A DNA stretch of 20,800 bases from a virus. The position numbers and the translations under genes were made by a program. The stretch is taken from IMG/VR virus record IMGVR_UViG_3300034119_000290, positions 1 through 20,800 of that record. One strand, given 5' to 3'. The notes below the pieces were generated by a model. The model did no database searches, was not told where the DNA came from, and saw nothing but the letters and a program-made list of their open reading frames with translations. How positions within the stretch are numbered: the stretch's first letter is position 1; each line of letters begins with the position of its first letter. Shown piece by piece: positions 6,741-12,330 of this stretch.

Positions 6741-7285
6741 ACGAACCCCGACAGGTCTGGAGCCTTCCAGCCCTCTGGTTTGCCGATCTTGCCGCCTGGC
6801 AGGATCACCGGCTTGCCGTCCACCAACTTGGCGTCGTTGCTGGCCAGCACGGCCTGGTCGGATCCACGCTTGTCGAAGCCTGCCAGGTATGCCACACCGT
6901 TGCCGGTAACCTCGCTGTCGCACAAAGCGTCGAGCGCCTCGATGCGGTCGCTAGGGTTGATGCTGGCCATAACCAAACCCTTCTTCAGCCCGGCAGCCAC
7001 GTGCAGCATGTCGGCCACGCACGACTCCAGGTTTTCCAGGTCTTTGGCCGAATCGAAATCGATGCACATCAGGAACTCGACAAACTCCTCTATGTGGCAG
7101 CCGATCTGAACCGACAGCGCAGCAGGCCCAGGAACCTTGCCGCAAGCCTTCAGCCAGGCCGCTGTGCGCTCAAAGTTGCTTGTCTGGGCCTCGGATACCA
7201 GTCGCTCGTTTCTGGCCCGTAAAAGCCGGTTCTCGTATTCCAGTTCGGCCACCAGCATGTCCAGCTTCATCTCGTCTTCGGTCAT
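6737..7285 (-). CDS. MazG/PRA-PH-like nucleotide pyrophosphohydrolase with N-terminal coiled coil
   Basis: 182 residues. An N-terminal leucine-rich coiled coil (MLVAELEYENRLLRARNERL) precedes an all-alpha NTP pyrophosphohydrolase domain. HIEEFVEFL near residues 64-72 provides the EExxE-type metal-binding helix, DLENLESCVADMLHVAAG a second helix. The C-terminal part, IEALDALCDSEVTGNGVAYL and then KLVDGKPVILPGGKIGKPEG, matches the phage PRA-PH group, which ends in a D-G-x-P-x(n)-GK-x-x-K-P segment. Such enzymes hydrolyse nucleoside triphosphates or signalling nucleotides to monophosphates; phage copies may act on altered dNTPs or on (p)ppGpp-type signals. The second acidic pair normally found in the family looks weak here, so activity is not certain. 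ATGA overlap with the upstream gene. Confidence 0.72.
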   Translation of the reverse strand: MTEDEMKLDMLVAELEYENRLLRARNERLVSEAQTSNFERTAAWLKACGKVPGPAALSVQIGCHIEEFVEFLMCIDFDSAKDLENLESCVADMLHVAAGLKKGLVMASINPSDRIEALDALCDSEVTGNGVAYLAGFDKRGSDQAVLASNDAKLVDGKPVILPGGKIGKPEGWKAPDLSGFV

Positions 7286-7548
7286 GTGTTTTTCTCCAAG
7301 ATGTTTTTGATCTGCTCGTACACATCGTTTCTCACGTAGTTGTCGGCTTCACGCTTATCCCACCCCGCGTAACGCATCTCGTTTTCGCAGTGTTGAAACA
7401 ACACATACATCTCACGCAAGCAGTCTGCAGCCTTGCCGTGCAAAGGCCACTGCATTGTCTTTTCAAGCATGGCGGCAATGCGTAGAGGCTTTGGCATCTT
7501 TCCGATGCGCAACAGTTCTTCGGTGTCATCTTCGGACGCGTATGTCAT
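7282..7548 (-). CDS. Conserved small helical phage protein, unknown function
   Basis: 88 residues from ATG 7548, which forms ATGA with the stop of the upstream gene; the longer open frame to 7806 overlaps two better-supported genes. Contains GKMPKPLRIAAMLEKTMQWP, REMYVLFQHCENEM and DNYVRNDVYEQIKNILE. Predicted all-helical, acidic, soluble. No known function or catalytic motif recognised. Confidence 0.64.
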   Translation of the reverse strand: MTYASEDDTEELLRIGKMPKPLRIAAMLEKTMQWPLHGKAADCLREMYVLFQHCENEMRYAGWDKREADNYVRNDVYEQIKNILEKNT

Positions 7549-7700
7549 GGCTTGAACTCCAAAATGCTGAATGTTTTTTCCACTCGGTCGAAAAAGACCG
7601 CCAGCGCGGGACGGCACCCGCAGCCAGCGGCCTTGCAGACGGCCAGGTGCATTTTCGATGGCTTGAGGTACGCCATGAGCATGTGCCTGTTTTTGTCCAT
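7545..7700 (-). CDS. Very small cysteine-containing protein (51 aa), unknown function
   Basis: Starts at ATG 7700 with GGAG six bases upstream; a GTG at 7733 lies inside the upstream gene. The product has MHLAVCKAAGCGCRPALAVF, with C22, C27 and C29, followed by a beta-strand-like region. Three close cysteines could hold a metal. Overlaps both neighbours (TGATG upstream, ATGA downstream), which supports it as a real coupled gene. No family recognised. Confidence 0.58.
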   Translation of the reverse strand: MDKNRHMLMAYLKPSKMHLAVCKAAGCGCRPALAVFFDRVEKTFSILEFKP

Positions 7701-7828
7701 CAGTATCTCCAGACAGTGATCTCGACCACCCACAAACGCAGGATGAATTCATTGTCCTCGATGCCGACGGCGAACAGTGGCCAGCGACGCTTGAACCACT
7801 CCACATCGAATTGCCATCCGCGCTTCAT
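7700..7828 (-). CDS. Tiny aromatic-rich basic protein (42 aa), unknown function
   Basis: ATG 7828 gives an ATGA overlap with the stop of the ribbon-helix-helix gene, and the stop TGA overlaps the next ATG (TGATG). The 42-residue product (KRGWQFDVEWFKRRWPLFAV and ending in LWVVEITVWRY) has six tryptophans and alternating hydrophobic residues, suggesting a small beta sheet. It fills what would otherwise be a gap in the array. Shorter than normal gene-calling limits; function unknown. Confidence 0.6.
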   Translation of the reverse strand: MKRGWQFDVEWFKRRWPLFAVGIEDNEFILRLWVVEITVWRY

Positions 7829-7977
7829 GACTTCACCTTGTCCAGCTCAAGCCGGATGTAGTGAAGCACCTGGGCGCTCAGGCTGCGAGTGTTACGCTCG
7901 GCCTCGGCCTTGAGCTTGGCCATGATCTCGTCCGGCAGGCGGACGGTCACGTATTGGGTTTTGTTCTTGCTGGTCAT
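7825..7977 (-). CDS. Arc-like ribbon-helix-helix DNA-binding protein
   Basis: 50 residues from ATG 7977, with AAGGAG six bases upstream and an ATGA overlap. The strand TQYVTVRLPDEIMAKL followed by two helices (KLKAEAERNTRSLSAQVLHY) is the ribbon-helix-helix fold of Arc/CopG-type repressors: the strand contacts DNA and the R-S-L-S turn starts the second helix. It probably acts as a dimer or tetramer repressor of early phage transcription. Candidate targets in this window are the CCAC repeats at 6201-6230 and 11926-11936; that pairing is inference. Confidence 0.82.
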   Translation of the reverse strand: MTSKNKTQYVTVRLPDEIMAKLKAEAERNTRSLSAQVLHYIRLELDKVKS

Positions 7978-8408
7978 TGTTCGCTCCTTACAGGGTTCAT
8001 GTCTGCGTTGACATACCAATCTCGCAGACCCCAAGCGTCGTACAGCGCATGGTGAGGATTGCTGGAAACTGTGTCAACGCGCAAAACTTGCATCGTCAAA
8101 GGTGGTGTGTCGAGCCGCGTTCCTGGGCCAGTGATCAACACTTTGCAGAACCACATGATGTCTTCCGGCCAGTCGGCAATCAGACGAACCGATTCGAACT
8201 GACGCAGGAAGATTTCAAGCTGCTCTTGCAGACTTTCAAACGTGATCCACGGCTTTCCAAGTTTCGGCATCACGTTCTCAGCGATCCATGGCTCTGGGTT
8301 ATCGCAGCCAAGCACCTCATAAAACGACTGGCCATCTTCTGCAACCAGCGCCAGCGAGATCAACTCTCCACCGTAGCCATTCCACTCTCCGTCGATGAAA
8401 ATCCTCAT
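7974..8408 (-). CDS. DEDDh 3'-5' exoribonuclease-like protein (Rv2179c/RNase T fold)
   Basis: 144 residues. D6-x-E8 in IDGEW, D79 in LIADWPED, and H119-x4-D124 in HHALYDA give a complete DEDDh metal-binding set. ELISLALVAEDGQSFYEVL and AENVMPKLGKPW match the Rv2179c-like exoribonuclease family, which degrades RNA 3' overhangs. In a phage early operon it may act on host or phage RNA, or on nucleic-acid signals of defence systems; those roles are inference. Length is slightly short of cellular relatives. Stop overlaps the ribbon-helix-helix start. Confidence 0.75.
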   Translation of the reverse strand: MRIFIDGEWNGYGGELISLALVAEDGQSFYEVLGCDNPEPWIAENVMPKLGKPWITFESLQEQLEIFLRQFESVRLIADWPEDIMWFCKVLITGPGTRLDTPPLTMQVLRVDTVSSNPHHALYDAWGLRDWYVNADMNPVRSEQ

Positions 8409-8776
8409 GCCTCCTCCTTCGCGTCATCGACAGGCGCTGTCTGGCGCAAAGCGTGAACCACAGCTCGGAAAATGAAGTCCTTGGCCTGTTGCTCACGTGG
8501 CAGCATGTCAAATGGCACGATGCAATGATGGGTCTTGGCGTCTGGGTTTTTCTCTGGGCCATACACCCAGCCTTCGGCAACTTTCTGGGCCATCCAGCTT
8601 TCATGGCTGGCTTCAGGCCCGACATTGTTTTCGGTGTGCAACTTGACGCCAAGCATGGCGCTGTCTTTTTGCCACTGAGGTGCGTCCTCCCATGCTGGCT
8701 GGCTCATGTCACCAAGCGCTTGGCAATAGGCTCGGTTCACTTCATGGCAAACGCGTGCGATCTGTTCGTTGTTCAT
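8405..8776 (-). CDS. RyR-domain protein
   Basis: 123 residues, essentially one RyR (ryanodine receptor repeat) domain: IARVCHEVNRAYCQALGD, SQPAWEDAPQWQKDSAMLGV, ASHESWMAQKVAEGWVYG and CIVPFDMLPREQQAKDFIF. The order and spacing fit the family closely. RyR domains recur in phage early regions; the biochemical role in phages is not established, though a ligand-binding or regulatory role is often considered. ATGA overlaps on both sides put it in one message with the exoribonuclease-like and DNA-binding genes. Confidence 0.83.
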   Translation of the reverse strand: MNNEQIARVCHEVNRAYCQALGDMSQPAWEDAPQWQKDSAMLGVKLHTENNVGPEASHESWMAQKVAEGWVYGPEKNPDAKTHHCIVPFDMLPREQQAKDFIFRAVVHALRQTAPVDDAKEEA

Positions 8777-9000
8777 GCTGTCTCCTTTGCATCTTCAAAC
8801 ATATCTGCTGTTGCAGGGCCACCGGCCAGCTCGACCGGAATGCCACTGGTCAGCAGGCTCACCAGATCATCCTGGCCAGCCACCTCGATGTCGAAGCGCG
8901 TCTGCGCTGCGTGCCGGATGGCCTGGGCCTGGTTGCCTGCGCGGATCAGGCGGTGCTTGTTGGTCTCCACGTCGGTGACCAGGTAAATGCGTGTGCTCAT
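8773..9000 (-). CDS. Conserved small phage protein, unknown function
   Basis: 75 residues with GAGGAG five bases before the ATG. MSTRIYLVTDVETNKHRLIR followed by AGNQAQAIRHAAQ and FDIEVAGQDDLVSLL is a pattern I associate with a common phage family (an opening strand, an R-A-x-NxAQA helix, then A-x-x-D-x-V). Predicted small alpha/beta fold. Function unknown. The 9 bases before the upstream gene's stop are the only non-overlapping junction nearby. Confidence 0.68.
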   Translation of the reverse strand: MSTRIYLVTDVETNKHRLIRAGNQAQAIRHAAQTRFDIEVAGQDDLVSLLTSGIPVELAGGPATADMFEDAKETA

Positions 9001-9009
9001 GGTTGCTCC

Positions 9010-9246
9010 TCAAAATTTCCAGGTGGCTGCTTTGACTGCCCACATCTGTCCGGTCTGGATTTCTGTGATGGCAATGCTGGCCATGCGTGCGATCTCGCTG
9101 TTGGGCTGGTTGGTGCGCAGCTCGTGAATCTCGTTGATCAAGTCGGCGCACTTGCGTTTGATCGCTTCGACTGTTGGGTCTCCGCTTGGGTTGAATGTCA
9201 GGCCGACGGCCTTTTCTCCGAAAGTCAGTTGACGTTGTTCTTGCAT
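9010..9246 (-). CDS. Probable Acb2/Tad1-hairpin-domain protein (cyclic-nucleotide sponge candidate)
   Basis: 78 residues with GGAG before the ATG. LTFGEKAVGLTFNPSGD is followed by two helices: VEAIKRKCADLINEIHELRT and EIARMASIAITEIQTGQMWA, ending in VKAATWKF. The two-helix hairpin with a closing (Q)xxMWAVKA segment is what I recall for the Acb2/Tad1 hairpin family (formerly a DUF). Characterised members bind cyclic oligonucleotide or ADP-ribose-type signals and block CBASS or Thoeris defence. Recognition is from memory of the motif, not a search. This broad subfamily includes many uncharacterised members, so activity cannot be assumed. Its start overlaps the end of the upstream gene by 22 bases. 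Confidence 0.55.
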   Translation of the reverse strand: MQEQRQLTFGEKAVGLTFNPSGDPTVEAIKRKCADLINEIHELRTNQPNSEIARMASIAITEIQTGQMWAVKAATWKF

Positions 9247-9731
9247 GGTTGCTCCATTGGGGTTGTTGAATCAAAAAGGTCTGGTGGCCCTTCGAGAAGG
9301 ACGTTTGTTTCGTCTTGCACCAGCTTGGCCAGTTGCGATACTTCTGGCGCGGTGGGGTAAATGGTCACGCTGCAGGTCAATGCGATCACGCCACCGTCAC
9401 GTGGTGTGATGCTGAACTTCTTGATCTCAGCGCCGACAAATGTTTGGCTGCCGATCTCAACGGTGGCCGATGACACCAGGTTGCCGTACTGCACAGGCGT
9501 GAGCCAAAGATTGCGGACGATCAAGGCATTGGTATCACCTCTCCACAAGAAGGCCTCCAAGGCGTCGTCAAAGTACCCGCACAGCGCCCTGTCTATTCCT
9601 TTGATCTCCATCTTGATGTCCACGGCCAGAATCTTCTCGTCGTCTGGCCCTTCCTTGCGCACGTTCAGGTGCTTGATCGCTGCCGAGCCGGACACCTTGA
9701 ATGGTGGCCGCTTTGGTTGTTGCTCTTCCAT
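9225..9731 (-). CDS. Conserved phage protein beside SSB, unknown function
   Basis: 168 residues from ATG 9731, preferred because GGAG lies six bases upstream; an ATG at 9743 overlapping the SSB stop is the alternative and adds four residues. Contains FKVSGSAAIKHLNVRKEG, EKILAVDIKMEIKGIDRALC, IVRNLWLTPVQYGN and GGVIALTCSVTIYP. Mostly beta strands, suggesting a beta-sandwich or barrel. It recurs next to recombination and SSB genes in related phages, so a role in ssDNA handling is possible but unproven. No catalytic motif seen. Confidence 0.66.
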   Translation of the reverse strand: MEEQQPKRPPFKVSGSAAIKHLNVRKEGPDDEKILAVDIKMEIKGIDRALCGYFDDALEAFLWRGDTNALIVRNLWLTPVQYGNLVSSATVEIGSQTFVGAEIKKFSITPRDGGVIALTCSVTIYPTAPEVSQLAKLVQDETNVLLEGPPDLFDSTTPMEQPCKNNVN

Positions 9732-9742
9732 TTTTGTCTCCA

Positions 9743-10159
9743 TCAGAAGGGAATATCATCATCCATGTCGTCAAAGCCGGAGCCATGCGACTGTGGTGCT
9801 GCTTGCGGTTTCGGCTGCGGCTTAGGCTGGCTGCTTGCCTGCTCACCACCGGACACAAACTCCAGATCGACCAGGCGTGCGACCATCTTGGTGGCCTGCG
9901 TGCCGTCGCCTTTGGTGAAAGTCTGGATGCTCACATCCTCAAGGTATGCCACGATCTGGCCACCCTTCTTGATGTACGGTGCCAGCGACTCTGCGCGTTG
10001 GCCCCACAGCGAGGCATCGACCCACTGCGTCGGGCGCTTGCCGTCGTCGCCTTTCTTGCCGTAAGTGAACGCCAGCGAGACGTTGGCCACCGCTGCTCCG
10101 CCTGGTGTGTACCTAATTTCAGCATCACGCCCAATGCGTGCCAGTCCGTTTGCTTTCAT
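9743..10159 (-). CDS. ssb: Single-stranded DNA-binding protein
   Basis: 138 residues from ATG 10159 with AAGGAG eight bases upstream. Residues 1-105 form the OB fold (LARIGRDAEIRYTPGGAAVA, QWVDASLWGQRAESLAPYIK, GGQIVAYLEDVSIQTF). A glutamine/proline-rich linker (QPKPQPKPQAAPQ) leads to the acidic tip DDMDDDIPF, the conserved docking tail for recombination and repair partners. It coats ssDNA during recombination and replication and should work with the annealase and exonuclease encoded upstream in the same unit. Confidence 0.94.
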   Translation of the reverse strand: MKANGLARIGRDAEIRYTPGGAAVANVSLAFTYGKKGDDGKRPTQWVDASLWGQRAESLAPYIKKGGQIVAYLEDVSIQTFTKGDGTQATKMVARLVDLEFVSGGEQASSQPKPQPKPQAAPQSHGSGFDDMDDDIPF

Positions 10160-10446
10160 ACCGTGCTCTCCTTCAGTTTGTAAATGCGTACGACACGAGC
10201 ATGTGCCGATGCATGGGTTGCTTGACAAAAGCCGATTGCTTGGAAGGCATTACCGCGAAGCACTGCCCCCCATGTGTTGGGATGAAAGTCGTCTGGCAGC
10301 TCGATGAACTTCCGAACATCATTGATGGTCACCTGGCCAGCACGCCTTGCGATTGCAATCGCAGTTCCGCGTGCCTTGGCGATCCATTCCTCGCGGCCAA
10401 TGGACACGCGAGCGATGCCTGCATCTCGAAGGTCGCGCCCGTTCAT
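10156..10446 (-). CDS. Conserved phage protein, possible winged-helix fold
   Basis: 96 residues from ATG 10446 (ATGA with the upstream stop). RRAGQVTINDVRKFIELPDD followed by HPNTWGAVLRGNAFQAIGFC and ending ARVVRIYKLKE is typical of a small phage family where a predicted helix-turn-helix and a beta wing carry the HPN-x-WGA signature. Related proteins occur in recombination or replication operons and are presumed to bind DNA. No direct functional evidence known to me. ATGA overlap with ssb. Confidence 0.66.
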   Translation of the reverse strand: MNGRDLRDAGIARVSIGREEWIAKARGTAIAIARRAGQVTINDVRKFIELPDDFHPNTWGAVLRGNAFQAIGFCQATHASAHARVVRIYKLKESTV

Positions 10447-10655
10447 GCGTCCCTCGCTTTCAGCATGGCGTCTGCAACAAAATAAGCGTCTCGTGCGTAC
10501 AAGTCCGCGCCGGACTGCGGCTGCACGGGGCACGCCAGCATGCCCTGCATCGCCTTGGCCGCAAAGTAGTCGCGCATGGTCATGCCTTGCAAATTGCGAA
10601 TCAGTGCTTCTTCGCCAACGGGAAACGCTGGCCCACCTGTGTTTGTGTTGCTCAT
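10443..10655 (-). CDS. Conserved small phage protein (GGPAFP ... MTMRDYFAAKAMQG family)
   Basis: 70 residues. GGPAFPVGEE, GMTMRDYFAAKAMQGMLA and YARDAYFVADAMLKARD are hallmarks of a very common phage protein of unknown function found beside recombination genes. The opening is flexible, the rest two helices. ATGA overlaps on both sides. Nothing unusual in length. Confidence 0.78.
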   Translation of the reverse strand: MSNTNTGGPAFPVGEEALIRNLQGMTMRDYFAAKAMQGMLACPVQPQSGADLYARDAYFVADAMLKARDA

Positions 10656-11278
10656 GCTGCGTCCTTGTAAGACTGGATGAACTCGACCTCGCGCTCGATG
10701 TCTCCTAGGAACTTGATCACCTCAATCTCCAGCTCGTTGATGGCTTTCTCATCGCGCATCACCCTGCGAATGATGAGCTGGGCATTTTCTGGAAAATCTG
10801 GGTTGTAGGACACGAAGTCGCACCACTCGCGCTCTGCAATCCAAAGCTGGCCTTGCACCTGCCAGCGGTAAGCTGTCGGGCACTTTCCTGCCTCCAGGCG
10901 CAAATACTCCAGGTGGGTCTTTGGCATCGGGCACTTGTATTCGGTCATGCCGTTTTTGCCGACCAGACCGTCTGGGCTGACCCCGACCTGCATGGTGTTG
11001 TGCATGCAGAAGCCGATTTCCTCCACAAGCTGGCCTGTGCTGGCTTCATACGCCAGCCTGGCCAAAGGCTCGCGCTCTGTGCCCTGCTCCATTGCAAATG
11101 TGGTCTTGAACTCGTCACGCACCCCGGTGATGCGCTCCAAGGCCAAGGCCGTCAGGTAGGTGGCGCGGGTTGCTCCACCACCCTTGGCCATGATGTCGCT
11201 AAACTTGGAGCCGGATGGCACGCCCACACGCGCCTGCTTCCACTCGTCGGTGCCTTGATCTGCTGTGATGACTCTCAT
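10652..11278 (-). CDS. YqaJ/lambda-exonuclease-type recombinase nuclease
   Basis: 208 residues. The nuclease core is visible: EQGTEREPLAR at about 64-74, the catalytic aspartate in SPDG (D103), E113 and K115 in TEYKCP, and RWQVQGQLWIA (138-148) as the following helix. N-terminal GTDEWKQARVGVPSGSKFSD is the typical YqaJ start. It would resect double-stranded ends 5'-3' to give 3' single strands for the annealase encoded just upstream. ATGA overlap with that gene (11275-11278). Confidence 0.92.
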   Translation of the reverse strand: MRVITADQGTDEWKQARVGVPSGSKFSDIMAKGGGATRATYLTALALERITGVRDEFKTTFAMEQGTEREPLARLAYEASTGQLVEEIGFCMHNTMQVGVSPDGLVGKNGMTEYKCPMPKTHLEYLRLEAGKCPTAYRWQVQGQLWIAEREWCDFVSYNPDFPENAQLIIRRVMRDEKAINELEIEVIKFLGDIEREVEFIQSYKDAA

Positions 11279-11862
11279 TCTGCTGCCCCTTGTGTGTCGG
11301 CGGTCTTGGCTGCCTTCTTGAGGGCAGGGCCTTGGGCTTGCCAGAAGGCTGCCTTGTGGGCTGACTTTGGCAGGGCCATGAACGCATCGGACAAAGCCTT
11401 CTCGCCTTGCATGGCTGCCTCGCGCATGGCTGGCAGTGTCTGCGCTTCATATTCTGGGTAACCGTCCAGCTGCTTCGGTGTTTTTTTGCTTGTGGCCTGG
11501 CCATCATCGTCCTCTGGTGCAATGCCGCAGGCTGCCATCAGGCTGTAGCGGCGTGCATAGGTCAGGGCGCTGCCGTACCCTTGGGCGTCGTGCTTGACCG
11601 CTGGAACGTGCAGTTTGCCTGCTGAGAACACCTCGCCAGATTCGTGAATGAAGAGGGTTTCAATCAAGATGCCAGATTCACATTCGTGCGTCTGCTGCAT
11701 CAACATGATGCCGTTGTTGTTCAGGCCATCAATGACCGCTTCGACGCAATCACCAAGATCCGCATACTTGGCCTTGAGGTGTGGGTTGTTCTTTGTCTTC
11801 AGGGCTGGCCCGAACTCTCGCTGGGCTTTCACCAGGGCTGCTGCTATCTGCTTGATTTCCAT
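11275..11862 (-). CDS. erf: ERF-family single-strand annealing protein
   Basis: 195 residues from ATG 11862, with AAAGG about nine bases upstream; a GTG-type extension to 11904 runs into the promoter and was dropped. LVKAQREFGPALKTKNNPHL, KYADLGDCVEAVIDGLNNNG and the conserved GSALTYARRYSLMAACGIAP followed by an acidic DDDG are the ERF core (residues 10-121). The C-terminal third is alanine/lysine-rich and variable. It anneals complementary strands in phage recombination, perhaps to circularise terminally redundant genomes, paired with the YqaJ nuclease and SSB. First gene of the leftward unit. Confidence 0.93.
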   Translation of the reverse strand: MEIKQIAAALVKAQREFGPALKTKNNPHLKAKYADLGDCVEAVIDGLNNNGIMLMQQTHECESGILIETLFIHESGEVFSAGKLHVPAVKHDAQGYGSALTYARRYSLMAACGIAPEDDDGQATSKKTPKQLDGYPEYEAQTLPAMREAAMQGEKALSDAFMALPKSAHKAAFWQAQGPALKKAAKTADTQGAAE

Positions 11863-11899
11863 CGTGTTTACCTTTCGTGGGTGGTTGTTGGTGAAACGA

Positions 11900-11908
11900 A
11901 TCATAGCA
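11900..11908 (-). promoter_or_regulatory. Extended -10 promoter for the leftward early operon
   Basis: On the minus strand TGC-TATGAT: -10 hexamer at 11905-11900 (five of six consensus) with the TGn extension. No good -35 is seen at 16-18 bases. Transcription would begin near 11893 and give a leader of about 30 bases before the annealase ATG. The -35 zone is covered by the CCAC boxes at 11926-11936. Confidence 0.55.
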
Positions 11909-11925
11909 CAGTAAAAGAAAATCTA

Positions 11926-11953
11926 CCACGCACCACGATAAAAAATCTTTTAT
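11926..11953. promoter_or_regulatory. Candidate operators between the divergent early promoters
   Basis: Two elements: CCACGCACCAC (11926-11936), two CCAC boxes seven bases apart, and an AT-rich inverted repeat ATAAAA-AATC-TTTTAT (11938-11953). The first covers the -35 zone of the leftward promoter, the second the -35 zone of the rightward one. Likely binders are the Cro-like protein encoded at 11986 and the ribbon-helix-helix protein at 7825-7977; which binds which is unknown. Confidence 0.4.
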
Positions 11954-11969
11954 TTTTTTGTTGGATGTG

Positions 11970-11978
11970 TGCTACAGT
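11970..11978 (+). promoter_or_regulatory. Extended -10 promoter for the rightward early operon
   Basis: TGC-TACAGT, with the -10 hexamer at 11973-11978 (four of six) and a TGn extension. The expected start site is about 11984-11986, which coincides with the ATG of the regulator gene at 11986. The message would then be leaderless; no ribosome binding site precedes that ATG at normal spacing. Confidence 0.45.
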
Positions 11979-11985
11979 CACGGAC

Positions 11986-12198
11986 ATGAACAAAGACGAC
12001 CAATACTATGCACAGGTCTTGGCCTTTGCCCGAAAGAGCCTTGGCTCCTACAAGGCAGTGGCCAAGGCCATCGGTGCCCCAAGTGGCCCGGCTGTCCAAG
12101 CCTGGCTGATCAATGGCGTGGCCTTCCGGTGGCGTCCAGCCCTTGATAAAAGGTTTGGTGCCATGTACCGCAAGAGCTTGAACGACGTTGTGGTCTGA
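11986..12198 (+). CDS. Cro/YdaS-like helix-turn-helix regulator
   Basis: 70 residues. SYKAVAKAIGAPSGPAVQAWLINGVAF (about 21-47) is a Cro/CI-type helix-turn-helix: A-x-A-x-A-I-G before the turn and V-x-x-W in the recognition helix, close to the YdaS/Cro group. No oligomerisation or protease domain, so it is not a full CI repressor. It is the first rightward gene and faces the annealase gene across 123 bases, the normal place for a lambdoid early regulator. The ATG is the likely transcription start; only GGA lies near it, one base away, which is too close to serve as a normal ribosome site. Confidence 0.75.
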   Translation: MNKDDQYYAQVLAFARKSLGSYKAVAKAIGAPSGPAVQAWLINGVAFRWRPALDKRFGAMYRKSLNDVVV

Positions 12199-12207
12199 GG
12201 TAAAGTG

Positions 12208-12330
12208 ATGCAAGACCCGGCTAGGGTGGGAGTAGCTACCCACTCGAAGAGCGAACCTCCCGCCTGCCGTAAGTCTTTTTTCTGGAGGGTTTGCGAGGAA
12301 GTGCCATGCACTATTACAAAAGAAACCTAG
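12208..12330 (+). CDS. Possible tiny leader gene (40 aa) before the DUF1376 gene
   Basis: ATG 12208 has GAGG seven bases upstream, overlapping the regulator's stop region. The 40 codons include KSEPPACRKSFFWRVCEE and run 25 bases into the DUF1376 gene in another frame. The ribosome site is better than chance would suggest, and I have a vague memory of similar EPPACRKS-like text ahead of DUF1376 genes. It may be a real micro-protein, a translational leader, or chance; the segment also folds (see 12254-12291). Confidence 0.35.
   Translation: MQDPARVGVATHSKSEPPACRKSFFWRVCEEVPCTITKET
12254..12291 (+). promoter_or_regulatory. Candidate RNA hairpin over the ribosome site upstream of DUF1376
   Basis: AACCTCCC (12254-12261) can pair with GGAGGGTT (12284-12291): six Watson-Crick pairs, one G-U and one mismatch, with a 22-base loop that includes TTTTTT. 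It would bury the purine-rich GGAGG while leaving GAGGAA (12295-12300), nearer the ATG, free. Translation control is possible; stability is modest. Confidence 0.25.

Noticed and set aside
5490-7222. Several rightward open frames of 100-190 codons over the leftward array
   Set aside because: They lie opposite coupled leftward genes with ribosome sites and start/stop overlaps; none has a recognisable domain.
12226-12243. Hairpin GTGGG...CCCAC as a terminator
   Set aside because: No T-tract follows within the required distance; the nearest T-run is about 30 bases downstream.
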